A DNA stretch of 35,657 nucleotides from Planctomycetota bacterium (GCA_024276655.1 JAJRWU010000323.1:1-35657); one strand, 5' to 3'; shown: positions 6,685 through 15,614, numbered from the stretch's first letter. Notes: generated by a model not told the origin, from the letters alone. Translations and numbers: made by a program.

Positions 6685-6716
6685 ATTCTACCACCTGTAC
6701 CATACTACGGAGTCAA
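6685..6716 (-). promoter_or_regulatory. MerR-type promoter/operator, operon head
   Basis: TTGACT (6711-6716) and TAGAAT (6685-6690) are separated by 20 bp with the imperfect dyad CCGTAGTATGGTACAGG. The architecture matches MerR-activated mer promoters. It lies about 30 bp upstream of the merR start. Confidence 0.8.
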
Positions 6717-6767
6717 GGGTGTCGAGGAACTAGCACAGACGCACGCTGAAGCGTACGCTCGCGGCGC

Positions 6768-9700
6768 TTACTCTTTTTCGTGCAGCGCGAACCAAGCTTT
6801 CATTTGGTAGCTGCAACGACATTTCGAGGAGCCGTCGGGAACCAATACCAAGCCGCCCGCCGGTATGGCGTTGATCCAACAACTGGGCCGGATGCCGCCG
6901 TAATTCTCCGTGCCGGCCTGCCGCGATAAATCGCGATAGCCCAAGGCGCCGCTGCGGAACAACAGCAAATGGTCGCTGGAGGAAATCTGGCCGCAGCCGT
7001 ACGAACGCTCCCAGGAAAGCGGCAATGGTCGACCCGTGGCCAGATCCCAGACTGCGTCTTGCGCCATGACCGTACCGCCGTTGATCAGCGGCCGCGACTT
7101 ATAATTCGCGGTTTGATCCCACAACCGGCGCCCCGTCGAAGCCTCAAACCCTGCAATGCGGCCGCCAATTTCCGAAGGCAGCTTGAAGAAATTATGCCGC
7201 ACCGCCTGGTAGTTCATGATCAGCGTGTTGTGTTGCTGGCTGTAGCCCAACTGCGTGCCGAAGATGTCGTCGGGCTGCCGCCAATCGAGTTTTCCCGTGG
7301 CTGCATCGAGCGCAAGCAACGCGCCGCTGGGCTGTTCGCTCGGCTTCAACAACGGCTTGGGCCTGCCGTTGCGGCGAGGGTTCGCCACGTGGTCGGCCTT
7401 CACCAGCGGCCGATCAATCAAGAACACATGGCCGCCGCCGATCGCAATGCTGTTGTTGCGAATGGAATGTTGCGGCTGGAATTGCCAAGCCGTTTTTCCG
7501 CTGGCGAGATCGATCGCGAACAGCCATGCCGATTCCGTCGTGAGTTTGATGCGTTGATAACGGGGGCTGATTTTGTGCTTCGTGTTCGCCAAGGATCCAA
7601 ACAGCAGGCCGTCGGAAAAAGCGAGGAAACCCCACCGTGCATCGGCCGGAAGTTCGGCTTCGCCGGGCGGCGGCGGCAATTGGTATTCAGCGATTTTCCG
7701 GCCGGTTTTGAGGTCGATTCGCACACAGTGGTCGCCGCGTTTGACGAACACGCTCTGGCCGCCAATGCAAAAGTTACTGCCTGCTTCACCGACGCCCACA
7801 TCGTGATGGATGCCGTCGTAATCTTGCAGGTTGCCGGGTAGTTCATACTTCCAGAGCGCGTGGCCGTTGTAGGCGTCCAGCGCGCAGAGGCCGTTCACTC
7901 CGCCCACGACCATCACGCCATCGTGGTACAGCGGCGCGGGCGCTTGCCCATGCCGATTGGGCAATTGGAAATTGCCGTCGCGGAACCAGTGCATTTCCAG
8001 CGGCCCCTTGACGATTTTGTCTTGCGAGCAAATCGTGTTGGCGGGATCGGCGTTTTGGTGCGTCCAACTGCCGGCGCCAACCAGCGCGCCGCGCTCGCTC
8101 GTTTTCATTTCGCCGATGGGCCCCGTGCAGAGTTGCCCGCCGTAAGGACGCTGGAGCCGGAGCATTTGCGCGCGCAGGGAATCGTCAACCGGCTGCGTCA
8201 GCGATTTTGCAGAGATCACCAAATTGGCGGTGTGCTTGGCGTAACGCGATTGGGCCGGGTCGGCCAGATGCACCACCACGCGGGCGCCGTAAAGACCGGC
8301 TTCGTCGAGCCGGCGGCGGGCCAAGGCAACGTTCTCGGGATTGGCGTCGACGGCAATGATTTGCAAATTGGTTCGCCTTGCCAACGCAAGCGCCAACTCC
8401 CCGCCGCCGCAACCCAAATCAATACAGACGCCGCTCGTGACGCCGGTGCGGCGAATAATTTCTTCAACGGCTTGGGCATAGTCGATTTCAGCGGCCGTTT
8501 TTTTCGACGGTTGGTTGACGGTTTGCGACGACGTTTTTTCCGGACCGCCATCAAAACAGTACACTCGCCCTTGATCGGTGCTGACGATCAAACGTCCGCT
8601 GGCGTAAGCCAATCCGAGCGCGCGTCCGGCGACTTCATGCGACCACCAAGTGTTGCGTTGCCGGGTGTAGTCGATCGCACAGACACGGCCATTCTCGCCG
8701 CAAACGGCGTCGCCATCGGCGATGATGAAATCGAGCACCTCGCGCTCGCAGCCCACCAGACGCGTTTTTTCCAACACGCGGCGGCGAACCAGTTTCCCCT
8801 TGCGGTCGGGCCGCTCGATGGTTTTCCAGCGATAAGACGCCAACGACTTGCCTTCTCCCCGCACCACGCCCGACGGCGTCGCGACGGTGGCGCCGACGCC
8901 GAATTGGGAGGCCAATTCGCCGCTGGCGGCGTCGAACAAGCAACCGGCGGTGCAGAGCATGTTCCCGGCCAGCATCGCGCGGGAGCCGCCTCGATGTTGG
9001 TTTTTTTGCAAATGGTAGTAGGCCAACTTGCCGTCGGGGCGAAGAAACGCCGCCGGTACGGCGCGGCCGGTGGGAACGAAAATGTGTTGCTCGTCGGCCA
9101 ACAAATAGCCTTGAGACGAAACGCCGCTCTTGGAGCGAGCGCCGCCGTGGGGCTGCGCCATTTCGAGAGGACCGGTGCGGTCGTTGGTCCAGATCAGGTG
9201 GCCGGTTTTCGCGTTGTGCGCGTGCAAATAGACGCCATCGCTGGGCCAAATTCCGGCCGCGAAATAGACGGTGTCGTCGAGCACGACCGGTCCGCCGCGG
9301 GCCGGCCAACGTGAAATCATGCGGCCGTTGCCAAACACCTGCCGGTTGTTGGGCCCGCCGCGATGTTTCCACAACAGCTTGCCGTTTTCCAACGAAAGTG
9401 CGTACAGCCAACCATCGTCGCTGGCCACGAACACCCGATCTTGCCAGCCGACGGGCGCGAATCGGATCGGCCCTTCGGTAAAGAACGACCATTTTTCGAC
9501 GCCGGTTTGGGCGTCGAGCGCGTAGAGTTTATCGTCGGCCGAACTGCCGAAGAGCACGACGTCGCCCATGATGATCGGCTGGAAGGCGTTGTCGAATTGC
9601 ATTCTCTCCGACGAAGGCCACGCCGGGTTCGGCGCCTGCCGGCTGGAAAACTCCCAACGCAATTTCAGTTGGTTGGGCAGCGGCTCCGACGTGAAACCGC

Positions 9701-9809
9701 TGCGGGCCGCGTCGGCTCTCGCCGCCGGCCAGTTCTCGGCGCTGGCGCGCGCCACAACCATGAGCAGCAGCACGCAGGCCGCGAGAAGGGGACGAATCTG
9801 ATTGGCCAT
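6768..9809 (-). CDS. exported PQQ-like beta-propeller protein with embedded SAM-methyltransferase domain
   Basis: A 1013-residue protein from ATG 9809 (9836 is an alternative in-frame start that would bury the signal peptide). Residues 1-26 are a signal peptide ending in ASA. Residues ~28-425 and ~580-1000 are two blocks of PQQ/quinoprotein-type propeller repeats, with LYALDAQTGVEKW, LYALSLENGKLLW and LCALDAYNGHALWKYE motifs. Between them, about residues 435-560, is a class I methyltransferase Rossmann segment: motif I VCIDLGCGGGELALALA, then the acidic IIAVDANPENVALARRRL. Exported propellers usually bind ligands or work with dehydrogenases. A SAM-dependent domain in an exported protein is odd, because SAM is cytoplasmic. 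It is transcribed toward the mer operon, ending about 50 bp before its first promoter. Confidence 0.85.
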   Translation of the reverse strand: MANQIRPLLAACVLLLMVVARASAENWPAARADAARSGFTSEPLPNQLKLRWEFSSRQAPNPAWPSSERMQFDNAFQPIIMGDVVLFGSSADDKLYALDAQTGVEKWSFFTEGPIRFAPVGWQDRVFVASDDGWLYALSLENGKLLWKHRGGPNNRQVFGNGRMISRWPARGGPVVLDDTVYFAAGIWPSDGVYLHAHNAKTGHLIWTNDRTGPLEMAQPHGGARSKSGVSSQGYLLADEQHIFVPTGRAVPAAFLRPDGKLAYYHLQKNQHRGGSRAMLAGNMLCTAGCLFDAASGELASQFGVGATVATPSGVVRGEGKSLASYRWKTIERPDRKGKLVRRRVLEKTRLVGCEREVLDFIIADGDAVCGENGRVCAIDYTRQRNTWWSHEVAGRALGLAYASGRLIVSTDQGRVYCFDGGPEKTSSQTVNQPSKKTAAEIDYAQAVEEIIRRTGVTSGVCIDLGCGGGELALALARRTNLQIIAVDANPENVALARRRLDEAGLYGARVVVHLADPAQSRYAKHTANLVISAKSLTQPVDDSLRAQMLRLQRPYGGQLCTGPIGEMKTSERGALVGAGSWTHQNADPANTICSQDKIVKGPLEMHWFRDGNFQLPNRHGQAPAPLYHDGVMVVGGVNGLCALDAYNGHALWKYELPGNLQDYDGIHHDVGVGEAGSNFCIGGQSVFVKRGDHCVRIDLKTGRKIAEYQLPPPPGEAELPADARWGFLAFSDGLLFGSLANTKHKISPRYQRIKLTTESAWLFAIDLASGKTAWQFQPQHSIRNNSIAIGGGHVFLIDRPLVKADHVANPRRNGRPKPLLKPSEQPSGALLALDAATGKLDWRQPDDIFGTQLGYSQQHNTLIMNYQAVRHNFFKLPSEIGGRIAGFEASTGRRLWDQTANYKSRPLINGGTVMAQDAVWDLATGRPLPLSWERSYGCGQISSSDHLLLFRSGALGYRDLSRQAGTENYGGIRPSCWINAIPAGGLVLVPDGSSKCRCSYQMKAWFALHEKE

Positions 9810-9952
9810 TTTTTTCCGCCGTCGTGATGGTGACAAGTTTGGAGCCAGTGAGTGTATGATATATAAAGTTCGCCGCTTAAACCACGTCGAAGGTAGTCAC
9901 TCGGAAGACCGGCGAATATACCACATAACGGATAGTTTGTATTGGGGAAAGC

Positions 9953-10192
9953 ATGGGCCTGGAAATACCGAGTAACTATGACGCTGTTGTACGGCAACTG
10001 ATTTCAGAGGGAAAGTTCCAAAATGAGGCTGAGATAGTTATTGAGGGAATTCGACTCGTCGTTGCACGCGAAAATCTGCATGCCGACATACAGGCGGGCA
10101 TTGACGAGTTGGATGCCGGCCAGGGAATCGACGCGACCGAAGTATACGCCGAAGCGAGACGCCGCATTAAAGCAGCTTTTGACAAACTTTGA
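9953..10192 (+). CDS. ParD-like ribbon-helix-helix antitoxin, orphan
   Basis: A 79-residue protein; the ATG is preceded by GGGGAAAGC. The N-terminal 45 residues (IPSNYDAVVRQLISEGKFQN, then EAEIVIEGIRLV) match ParD/CopG-type ribbon-helix-helix antitoxins. The C-terminal part with IDELDAGQGID and a basic helix resembles the toxin-binding tail. ParD normally neutralises a ParE toxin encoded immediately downstream, but here a terminator palindrome follows after 13 bp and the next gene is convergent. It is therefore an orphan antitoxin, or its partner is elsewhere. Confidence 0.75.
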   Translation: MGLEIPSNYDAVVRQLISEGKFQNEAEIVIEGIRLVVARENLHADIQAGIDELDAGQGIDATEVYAEARRRIKAAFDKL

Positions 10193-10204
10193 GGTGCGAC
10201 ATCC

Positions 10205-10237
10205 AGAAGCCCGGCTTTTTGAAAAAGCCGGGCTTCT
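10205..10237. terminator. bidirectional terminator-like palindrome (copy 2)
   Basis: A 33-nt perfect palindrome identical to copy 1. It sits between the convergent ParD-like gene and the oxidoreductase at 10256, where a two-way terminator is expected. Confidence 0.7.
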
Positions 10238-10255
10238 CAAACTCCAATTCGGAAT

Positions 10256-11614
10256 TTAAGCGTCCGGCAGGCCGTAGGGAGCGCGGTACGTTTTGGCGAG
10301 CATTTTTTCGGCCGCCGGGTGATCGAGAAAGGTTTCTCGCTGGGGATCAAAATGTAGCACGTTTTCGGTTCGATAGGCGATTTCTCCCAAATGCACCAAC
10401 GCACATGAGAGGTGTGCGATATCGGCGGTGGCGTTCGGCGTTTCGCGCGAGCGGAGGCAGGCGAGAAAATTCTGCATATGCTCCATGTAGCCGCGGCCCG
10501 CATTTCCGCGAATGGCTTGCGGCACGCCCGGCCCTTTTTTCTCCTTGGGGCCGAGGTAGGTTTGGAAGTAGCCGCGCCGGGATAAGATCATGTATCCGTC
10601 GTCGCCGTAAAATGCGTTGCCGCTGTCGAAGCCGTGCATGCCGTACGGGGTGAAGAGCCGGTCTTCATAGATCAGCACCTTGCCTTCGTCGTATTGGAAG
10701 CTGACGTTCATGTTGTCGGGGAATTCTCGATCACCCTTGTTGGCGCCGGCGTAGTAGAGATCGCTGCCGTGCGCCGTGATGCGGTTGGGGTGCGTCGTGA
10801 CGCCAAGCCCCCAACGAGCCATGTCGATATCATGGATGCCGTCGTCGCCCATGTCGCCGTTGCCGTAATCGCGATACACCCGCCAGTTGGCGTGGAAGCG
10901 ATTCACATTGAATGGCCGCACCGGCGCCGGGCCCAACCAACGATCGTAATCGACGCCCGCCGGCGGTTGGCTATCGGGCACGATAGCTCGCGTGCCTCGA
11001 TCCTGCACATTCCAAGCCTTCGAGACCCGCACCTCGCCAATCACGCCCTCGGCCAGAAGTTGGCCGGCCATTTTCGTCACGGGGCTCGACCGCATTTGTG
11101 AGCCGTGTTGTAGAATTCGCCCCGACTTTTTCACCGCTTGGCGAATGCGTTGGCCTTCGGCGAACGTGTGGCACAGCGGCTTTTCGCAATAGATATCTTT
11201 TCCCGCCGCCAAGGCGTGGAGCACCATCGGCGCATGCCAGTGGTGGGGCGTGGCGATGATCACGGCGTCGACCGATTTATCGTCCAGCACGGTTTGGTAA
11301 TCTTGGGTTTGGCGGGGCGGCTGTTTTTGAAAACCGGCGATCTTGCCGCCGATCGCCTCGCGATTGATTTGCGCTGGGTCGACATCGCACAAATGCACGA
11401 ACCGCACCGCCGAATTGCGCGCCACCAAGCCGCCAACATGGTAAGACATAATGCCGCCGCAGCCGATCAAGGCGAGATTGATTTTATCGTTGGCGGCAGC
11501 CGAAGCGACGCTGCCGCTCAATACCGAAACCGCCGCCGATGCCGCCGCGACGTGCTGGGAATGCGAGAGGAAATCTCGCCGGCTGACGCAGTTCGACCTA
11601 TTTGCGTTCGACAT
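10256..11614 (-). CDS. Tat-exported Gfo/Idh/MocA family oxidoreductase
   Basis: A 452-residue protein taken from ATG 11614 (MSNANRSN), because upstream codons are repeat-derived sequence. A twin-arginine signal (SRRDFL followed by an Ala-rich stretch) lies at about residues 12-40. The NAD(P)-binding Rossmann motif INLALIGCGGIM follows, and then the EKP motif (YCEKPLCHTF) that is diagnostic of the family. The C-terminal half contains MGDDGIHDIDMARWGLGV, typical of planctomycete members. The substrate is probably a sugar or cyclitol derivative in the periplasm, but the sequence does not say which. It is same-strand with a second family member upstream, separated by a palindromic element, so they may not be co-transcribed. 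Confidence 0.9.
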   Translation of the reverse strand: MSNANRSNCVSRRDFLSHSQHVAAASAAVSVLSGSVASAAANDKINLALIGCGGIMSYHVGGLVARNSAVRFVHLCDVDPAQINREAIGGKIAGFQKQPPRQTQDYQTVLDDKSVDAVIIATPHHWHAPMVLHALAAGKDIYCEKPLCHTFAEGQRIRQAVKKSGRILQHGSQMRSSPVTKMAGQLLAEGVIGEVRVSKAWNVQDRGTRAIVPDSQPPAGVDYDRWLGPAPVRPFNVNRFHANWRVYRDYGNGDMGDDGIHDIDMARWGLGVTTHPNRITAHGSDLYYAGANKGDREFPDNMNVSFQYDEGKVLIYEDRLFTPYGMHGFDSGNAFYGDDGYMILSRRGYFQTYLGPKEKKGPGVPQAIRGNAGRGYMEHMQNFLACLRSRETPNATADIAHLSCALVHLGEIAYRTENVLHFDPQRETFLDHPAAEKMLAKTYRAPYGLPDA

Positions 11615-11637
11615 GTTCGCTCCTTCAAAAGGCATTG

Positions 11638-11761
11638 AGAAGCCCGGCTTTTTTCGTTTAACGGCAAGCCGAAGGCGACTGCGTTTCTGTCTTGCCCGTA
11701 CTCGCTGGCGCAAAACGCAGTCGCCTTCGGCTTGCCGTTAAACGAGCCATTGGTAACCGTG
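11638..11761. repeat. palindromic element, copy P1, joined to half a terminator repeat
   Basis: Arms at 11655-11686 and 11713-11744 (32 bp, CGTTTAACGGCAAGCCGAAGG and on) are perfect inverted repeats around a 26-bp loop. The right flank ends AACCGTG at 11761, as in P2. The expected left flank (CACGGTT...) is missing. In its place is the left half only of the terminator palindrome (AGAAGCCCGGCTTTTTT, 11638-11654). Confidence 0.8.
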
Positions 11762-11792
11762 TGAAGTCTTTACAGGACGTTTGATTTCCACG

Positions 11793-13100
11793 CTATGTAT
11801 ACGACCACGGCGCCCGCGGCGTGCGGGAGCGCAGGGCGTTGGCTTGGTCGTCGTTTTTGAACTGCTCGGTTTGAGGATCCCAATGGAGCGTGCGGCGCAG
11901 CCGGTAGCCCAGGTTCGCCAAGTGGCAAACCGTCGCCGAACGGTGGCCGACTTCCGCCGGGCAGACCGTCGCCTTGCGGCTCTTGATGCAGTCGAGCCAG
12001 TTGCGATGATGGTTTTCCGAAAGGTACACGCGGCGGTCGTTCTCGCCCAACGGCTGCTTGGCAAGTTCGGGCGGATCGCTTTCGATGATCGGCCGGTTCA
12101 CATACAGCTTGCCGGCGGTTCCCTCGAACGTGCAGCCGGGAGGGCCGCCATGATACATTTCCACGCCGTTGGCGTACGTGAATTTGAGGCCGGTGTCGGC
12201 ATCGCCGGCGGGCGGCTCTATTTTGACGGGGCCGGAGGCGTCCATTTCCAAGGCCCACTGCGCGATATCAAAATGATGGGCGCCCATGTCGGCCAAACTG
12301 CCGCCGGCAAATTCCTGGTACTGGCGAAAGGCCGGGAAATGACGATGGATTCCCTTCGGGCAGAGAATTTCGTTGTAGCCGCGCCACGGCGCGGGTCCGA
12401 CCCACATCTCCCAGTCGAGATCTTGCGGCGCTTTTTTCTCCGGCAAGTCGCAAGGACGAGGCGGCGGGCCGACGCCAATACGAACTGTTTTGATGGTTCC
12501 CAAACGGCCGTTGCGAATCAGGTTGGCGGCCAAGCGAAAACGTCCGGCGAATTCGCTGCGTTGCTGGCTGCCGGTTTGAAACACGACTTTGTTCTCACGC
12601 ACCGCGTCGGCGATCAAGCGGCCTTCGTGGATGTTGTGGGTCAGTGGTTTTTCGCAGTAAATGTCTTTCTTGGCCCGCGCAGCCTGCAAACAGGGGATGG
12701 CGTGTCCGTGATCGGGCGTGGCGATGAGAACGGCGTCGATATCGTCGCGGGCGAGCAGTTCGCGGAAGTCGGTGTGGGTGTCGCAACCATGGTAGACGCC
12801 GCTTTTGGTTCGCTCGGCGTACTGTTTTTCGACATCGTGTTGGGCGGTTTCACGGCGCGTCTTTTCCACTTCGCAAATCGCCATGACTTGCACGTCGTCA
12901 TAACCCAGCATCCGACGCAAGTGGCCGCGGCCCATCATGCCCACGCCGATAAAGCCAATTTGAAGCCGATCGTTGGCGGCGGGCTTTTCGGCGCCCAACG
13001 TCGCCCGAGAAAGTATCGTGGGAGCGACCACGCTGGCCATGGCGGCGGCTTGCACGAACCGGCGCCGAGAAAGAGAAGTTTCACGCGGGGATCGGGCCAT
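11793..13100 (-). CDS. Tat-exported Gfo/Idh/MocA family oxidoreductase
   Basis: A 435-residue protein. The N-terminus has a twin-arginine signal (SLSRRRFVQAAAMASVV). The Rossmann motif QIGFIGVGMMGRGHL and the EKP motif (YCEKPLTHNIHEG) establish the family. C-terminal blocks include GSLADMGAHHFDIAQWAL and NHHRNWLDCIKSRK. It shares only family-level similarity with its neighbour at 10256, so this is not a recent duplication. Such proteins are strongly expanded in planctomycetes and are thought to act on sugars or sugar acids. The substrate cannot be read from the sequence. It may be part of a polyol or sugar catabolic set with the symporter upstream. Confidence 0.9.
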   Translation of the reverse strand: MARSPRETSLSRRRFVQAAAMASVVAPTILSRATLGAEKPAANDRLQIGFIGVGMMGRGHLRRMLGYDDVQVMAICEVEKTRRETAQHDVEKQYAERTKSGVYHGCDTHTDFRELLARDDIDAVLIATPDHGHAIPCLQAARAKKDIYCEKPLTHNIHEGRLIADAVRENKVVFQTGSQQRSEFAGRFRLAANLIRNGRLGTIKTVRIGVGPPPRPCDLPEKKAPQDLDWEMWVGPAPWRGYNEILCPKGIHRHFPAFRQYQEFAGGSLADMGAHHFDIAQWALEMDASGPVKIEPPAGDADTGLKFTYANGVEMYHGGPPGCTFEGTAGKLYVNRPIIESDPPELAKQPLGENDRRVYLSENHHRNWLDCIKSRKATVCPAEVGHRSATVCHLANLGYRLRRTLHWDPQTEQFKNDDQANALRSRTPRAPWSYT

Positions 13101-13240
13101 GAGCGAGCATCTCCGGAAGGTCAGTCAGTGATGGATAAAAACCAAGCCTACCCGCCGCCGCCGACAACCGCAACTTTTTGCCGGGCAACCAGTCACGGAC
13201 AAAACATTTTAACCACGGAGCGCGGCCGTTGGCTGTAACC

Positions 13241-13432
13241 AAAAAAATTTGACCACGGATAACACAGATGCCACGGATGAAAAAGAATAAGTAATTGGGA
13301 AGTGAGAAGAAAATGCGTTGTGAACGGGCCGGCGCGCGGAGAGAAAGTGAGCCAGAACTTCATGAATGGAAGGCAACGCTCGACGATCAAAATCCGTGGA
13401 ATCGGTGCTATCCGTGGTTGAAATATTTTTTT
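13241..13432. repeat. CCACGGAT-type inverted-repeat element
   Basis: Imperfect 45-bp arms at 13241-13285 (CCACGGATAACACAGATGCC within) and 13388-13432 (its reverse complement with changes) flank about 100 bp. Each arm carries two CCACGGAT blocks. I recall similar CCACGGAT repeats being widespread in environmental planctomycete and verrucomicrobial genomes. It resembles a MITE. Confidence 0.65.
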
Positions 13433-13622
13433 GCCGCCCGTTCGCGTTTCGTGAACAACTCCGCCTATCGCTGATCGCGAGTTTGGTTGCGGCCATCGGC
13501 CGCGCTATGTTTCCCTCCGTCGCAACTGGTAGTGGGTTATTTGCCGGCGGATAGATTGTCGTTGCAATTTCTCGCGATGAAGACCTGTGGGAGTGATCTG
13601 CCGCGCGGAACGGGCGTGGACT

Positions 13623-13693
13623 GTCATTCCCGCGCAGGCGGGAACCTAGTGCAATACGCAAACCATCTGGATTCCCGTCTGCGCGGGAATGAC
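13623..13693. repeat. inverted pair of ATTCCCGC REP-like units
   Basis: GTCATTCCCGCGCAGGCGGG (from 13623) and CCCGTCTGCGCGGGAATGAC (to 13693) face each other across 27 bp, each unit also being weakly palindromic. A third unit of this family lies at 30067-30088. This is typical of paired REP sequences. Confidence 0.7.
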
Positions 13694-13732
13694 GGAAGAA
13701 CCTTTTAGGGGCCCGGCGAATGTTCCGTGGTT

Positions 13733-15397
13733 TCAATCGTCCGAAGCCTGTTCGATGGGGCGCGCTTCGCCAGCGGGAGCGACAGGGCGGCGTAAAATGC
13801 TCCAGTAGGTAAGCACTGCGTGGCGGACATTCGTCGGGACGGGAAAGAAAACACTCAGCCCGAGCGATAAAAGCACCGTGATGCCGAAGCCGATCGGCCA
13901 AAACCAAAGCGAAAACCAATCGGGTTGGAAGACGATCACGCATAGCGTGCCGATGGCGCCGGCAAAGGTTCCAGCGAACACGGCGGTCGCCGAAACGCGG
14001 CGAAAAAAGAAACCTAAAATAAACACCGCCAGCAGCGGGCCGCCAAAGCCCGCCGTGACGGTTTTGCTGATCGAAAACACCTCGCCCAGCGAGCCCACAA
14101 AGTTCGCCAAGACCACCGAAATGATTCCCACCACCACCACCACGCCACGCGTCAGCCAAAGTTCGCCGGCCGCGGTTTTCGGTTTCCAGTGCGGCGCGAA
14201 GCGGTCGCGGAAATCGACCATCAGCGCCGTCGTGACCGAATGGATGCCGGAATCGATGCTTGACATAATCGCCGCCATCAGCGCCACCACCATCAGTCCC
14301 GCCACGCCAATCGGAAAGTGCATTTTCACGAATCGGGGAAAGGCTTGATCGCTCAGGTTCAGCTTCACGACGTCTTCCTGAATTTGCCCGTCGTGCGCCA
14401 GATAGTAGGTTTGCACGTCGTCTGGCGAGACAAGTTGCAAGTTGGGGTGCAAGGCCTGCACCTCTGCTGCTTTCCCGGCCAGCACCGGCGCCAATTCGGC
14501 AGGATGGTCGAGGTAATATCCGTAGAGTCCGACGCCGATCAAGAGCAACCCGGGCGTGACGATCAAATTGCCCAACACCGTGACGACAAACCCGATTTGC
14601 GAGGTGCGTTCATCGCGCGCCGCGATATACCGCTGCACCGCGACCTGATCGGCGCCGAAAGCCGAGAGCCCTTCCAGAAAGGTGCCGATGAGCAGCGCCG
14701 AACTGCCGAATTTGAGCGTCATGGAGAGCGAGAAGTCGACGACCAAATCTTCACGGCCGGCGAAGTAGTGCTGCATCATGCCGGACACGCCGCCATCGGT
14801 GTGCATGATCAGGAGGCCCATTGCGAGCAGGATCGTGACCACGAACACGAAGAATTGCAAGACGTCGGTCCACATTACAGCGCGCAGACCGCCGAGAATC
14901 GTATAGCCGATCGCGACCACGCCCAACGAATAAATAATGACATGCAAATTGCCGCCGGAAATAGCGGCGAGCGCCAGGGCGGCGGCGTACGTGGCGGCGG
15001 CCATCCAGGCGATGCGGAGCAGAATAAAGAGCCCGCTGGCCAGACAGCGCACGGAAACATGAAACCGCATTTCCAGGTATTCGTAAGCGGTGCGGCAACC
15101 CAAACGCGCGTAAATCGGGATAAACACGCCGATAATGACCGGCGCGAACAGCAGGAAGGCGATCAACACCATGCCGACTCTGAGGCTGTTGCCAAAGGCC
15201 GCCGAAGGGTACATGACAAAACTGTTGGTGGAGAACAGCGTGGCCATCACGCTGAGTCCCACCGGCAGCCAACCCATCGACTTTCCGGCGTTGAAAAACT
15301 CTTCCGACGATTTCTGTTTGCGAAAGAACAGGCCCAAGCCAATGGCGAAAGCCATGTAGGCCAGCACAACCGCGTGATCGAGCCAATGGAGTGTCAT
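13733..15397 (-). CDS. sodium:solute symporter (SSS family)
   Basis: A 554-residue protein, start taken at ATG 15397 (MTLHWLDHAVVLAY); an extension to 15424 lacks support. It has about 13 hydrophobic helices. Family features include the N-terminal FFNAGKSMGWLPVGLSVMAT segment, where SSS/SLC5 transporters carry their first unwound helix, and IGYTILGGLRAVMWTDVLQF, a hallmark of helix 5 in this family. The long hydrophilic region around residues 310-350 is a periplasmic loop. It imports an organic solute with Na+. Neighbouring oxidoreductases and a nitrilase-family enzyme hint at a sugar, polyol or amide substrate, but the sequence gives no specificity. Confidence 0.9.
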   Translation of the reverse strand: MTLHWLDHAVVLAYMAFAIGLGLFFRKQKSSEEFFNAGKSMGWLPVGLSVMATLFSTNSFVMYPSAAFGNSLRVGMVLIAFLLFAPVIIGVFIPIYARLGCRTAYEYLEMRFHVSVRCLASGLFILLRIAWMAAATYAAALALAAISGGNLHVIIYSLGVVAIGYTILGGLRAVMWTDVLQFFVFVVTILLAMGLLIMHTDGGVSGMMQHYFAGREDLVVDFSLSMTLKFGSSALLIGTFLEGLSAFGADQVAVQRYIAARDERTSQIGFVVTVLGNLIVTPGLLLIGVGLYGYYLDHPAELAPVLAGKAAEVQALHPNLQLVSPDDVQTYYLAHDGQIQEDVVKLNLSDQAFPRFVKMHFPIGVAGLMVVALMAAIMSSIDSGIHSVTTALMVDFRDRFAPHWKPKTAAGELWLTRGVVVVVGIISVVLANFVGSLGEVFSISKTVTAGFGGPLLAVFILGFFFRRVSATAVFAGTFAGAIGTLCVIVFQPDWFSLWFWPIGFGITVLLSLGLSVFFPVPTNVRHAVLTYWSILRRPVAPAGEARPIEQASDD

Positions 15398-15451
15398 GAT
15401 GAAGCCGCCTGTGTCGCCAAGCAAGGTGTGAATTCAGGGTTTTGTACCGCT

Positions 15452-15585
15452 CACGGTTGAAAATGGTACATTTTTTCGTTTAACGGCAAGCCGAAGGCGA
15501 CTGTGTTTGGCGCCAGCGCGTACTGGCAAGACAGAAAAACGCAGTCGCCTTCGGCTTGCCGTTAAACGAACCATTGGTAACCGTG
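15452..15585. repeat. palindromic element, copy P2
   Basis: The full-length copy. Outer inverted ends CACGGTT (15452-15458) and AACCGTG (15579-15585) enclose 32-bp arms 15477-15508 and 15537-15568 with a 28-bp loop. The loop is in the opposite orientation to the loop of P1. It lies between the nitrilase-family gene and the symporter gene. Confidence 0.85.
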
Positions 15586-15614
15586 CGAAATATGATAATG
15601 GTTGGCGGCCGATC

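Larger units (their letters stand above)
13101..13732. other. repeat-rich intergenic region
   Basis: There is no supported gene; the long minus-strand frame over 13209-14159 is built partly from repeat sequence and partly antisense to the symporter gene. The region holds an inverted-repeat element (13241-13432) and a pair of inverted ATTCCCGC repeats (13623-13693), listed separately. Confidence 0.6.

Noticed and set aside
7860-9314. Plus-strand open frame of 484 codons
   Set aside because: It is a shadow of the PQQ-propeller gene on the other strand, caused by GC-rich third positions.
11781-13238. Plus-strand open frame of 485 codons
   Set aside because: It is antisense to the Tat-exported oxidoreductase; no family features.
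13209-14159. Minus-strand open frame of 316 codons
   Set aside because: It is partly repeat-derived and partly a shifted frame within the symporter gene.
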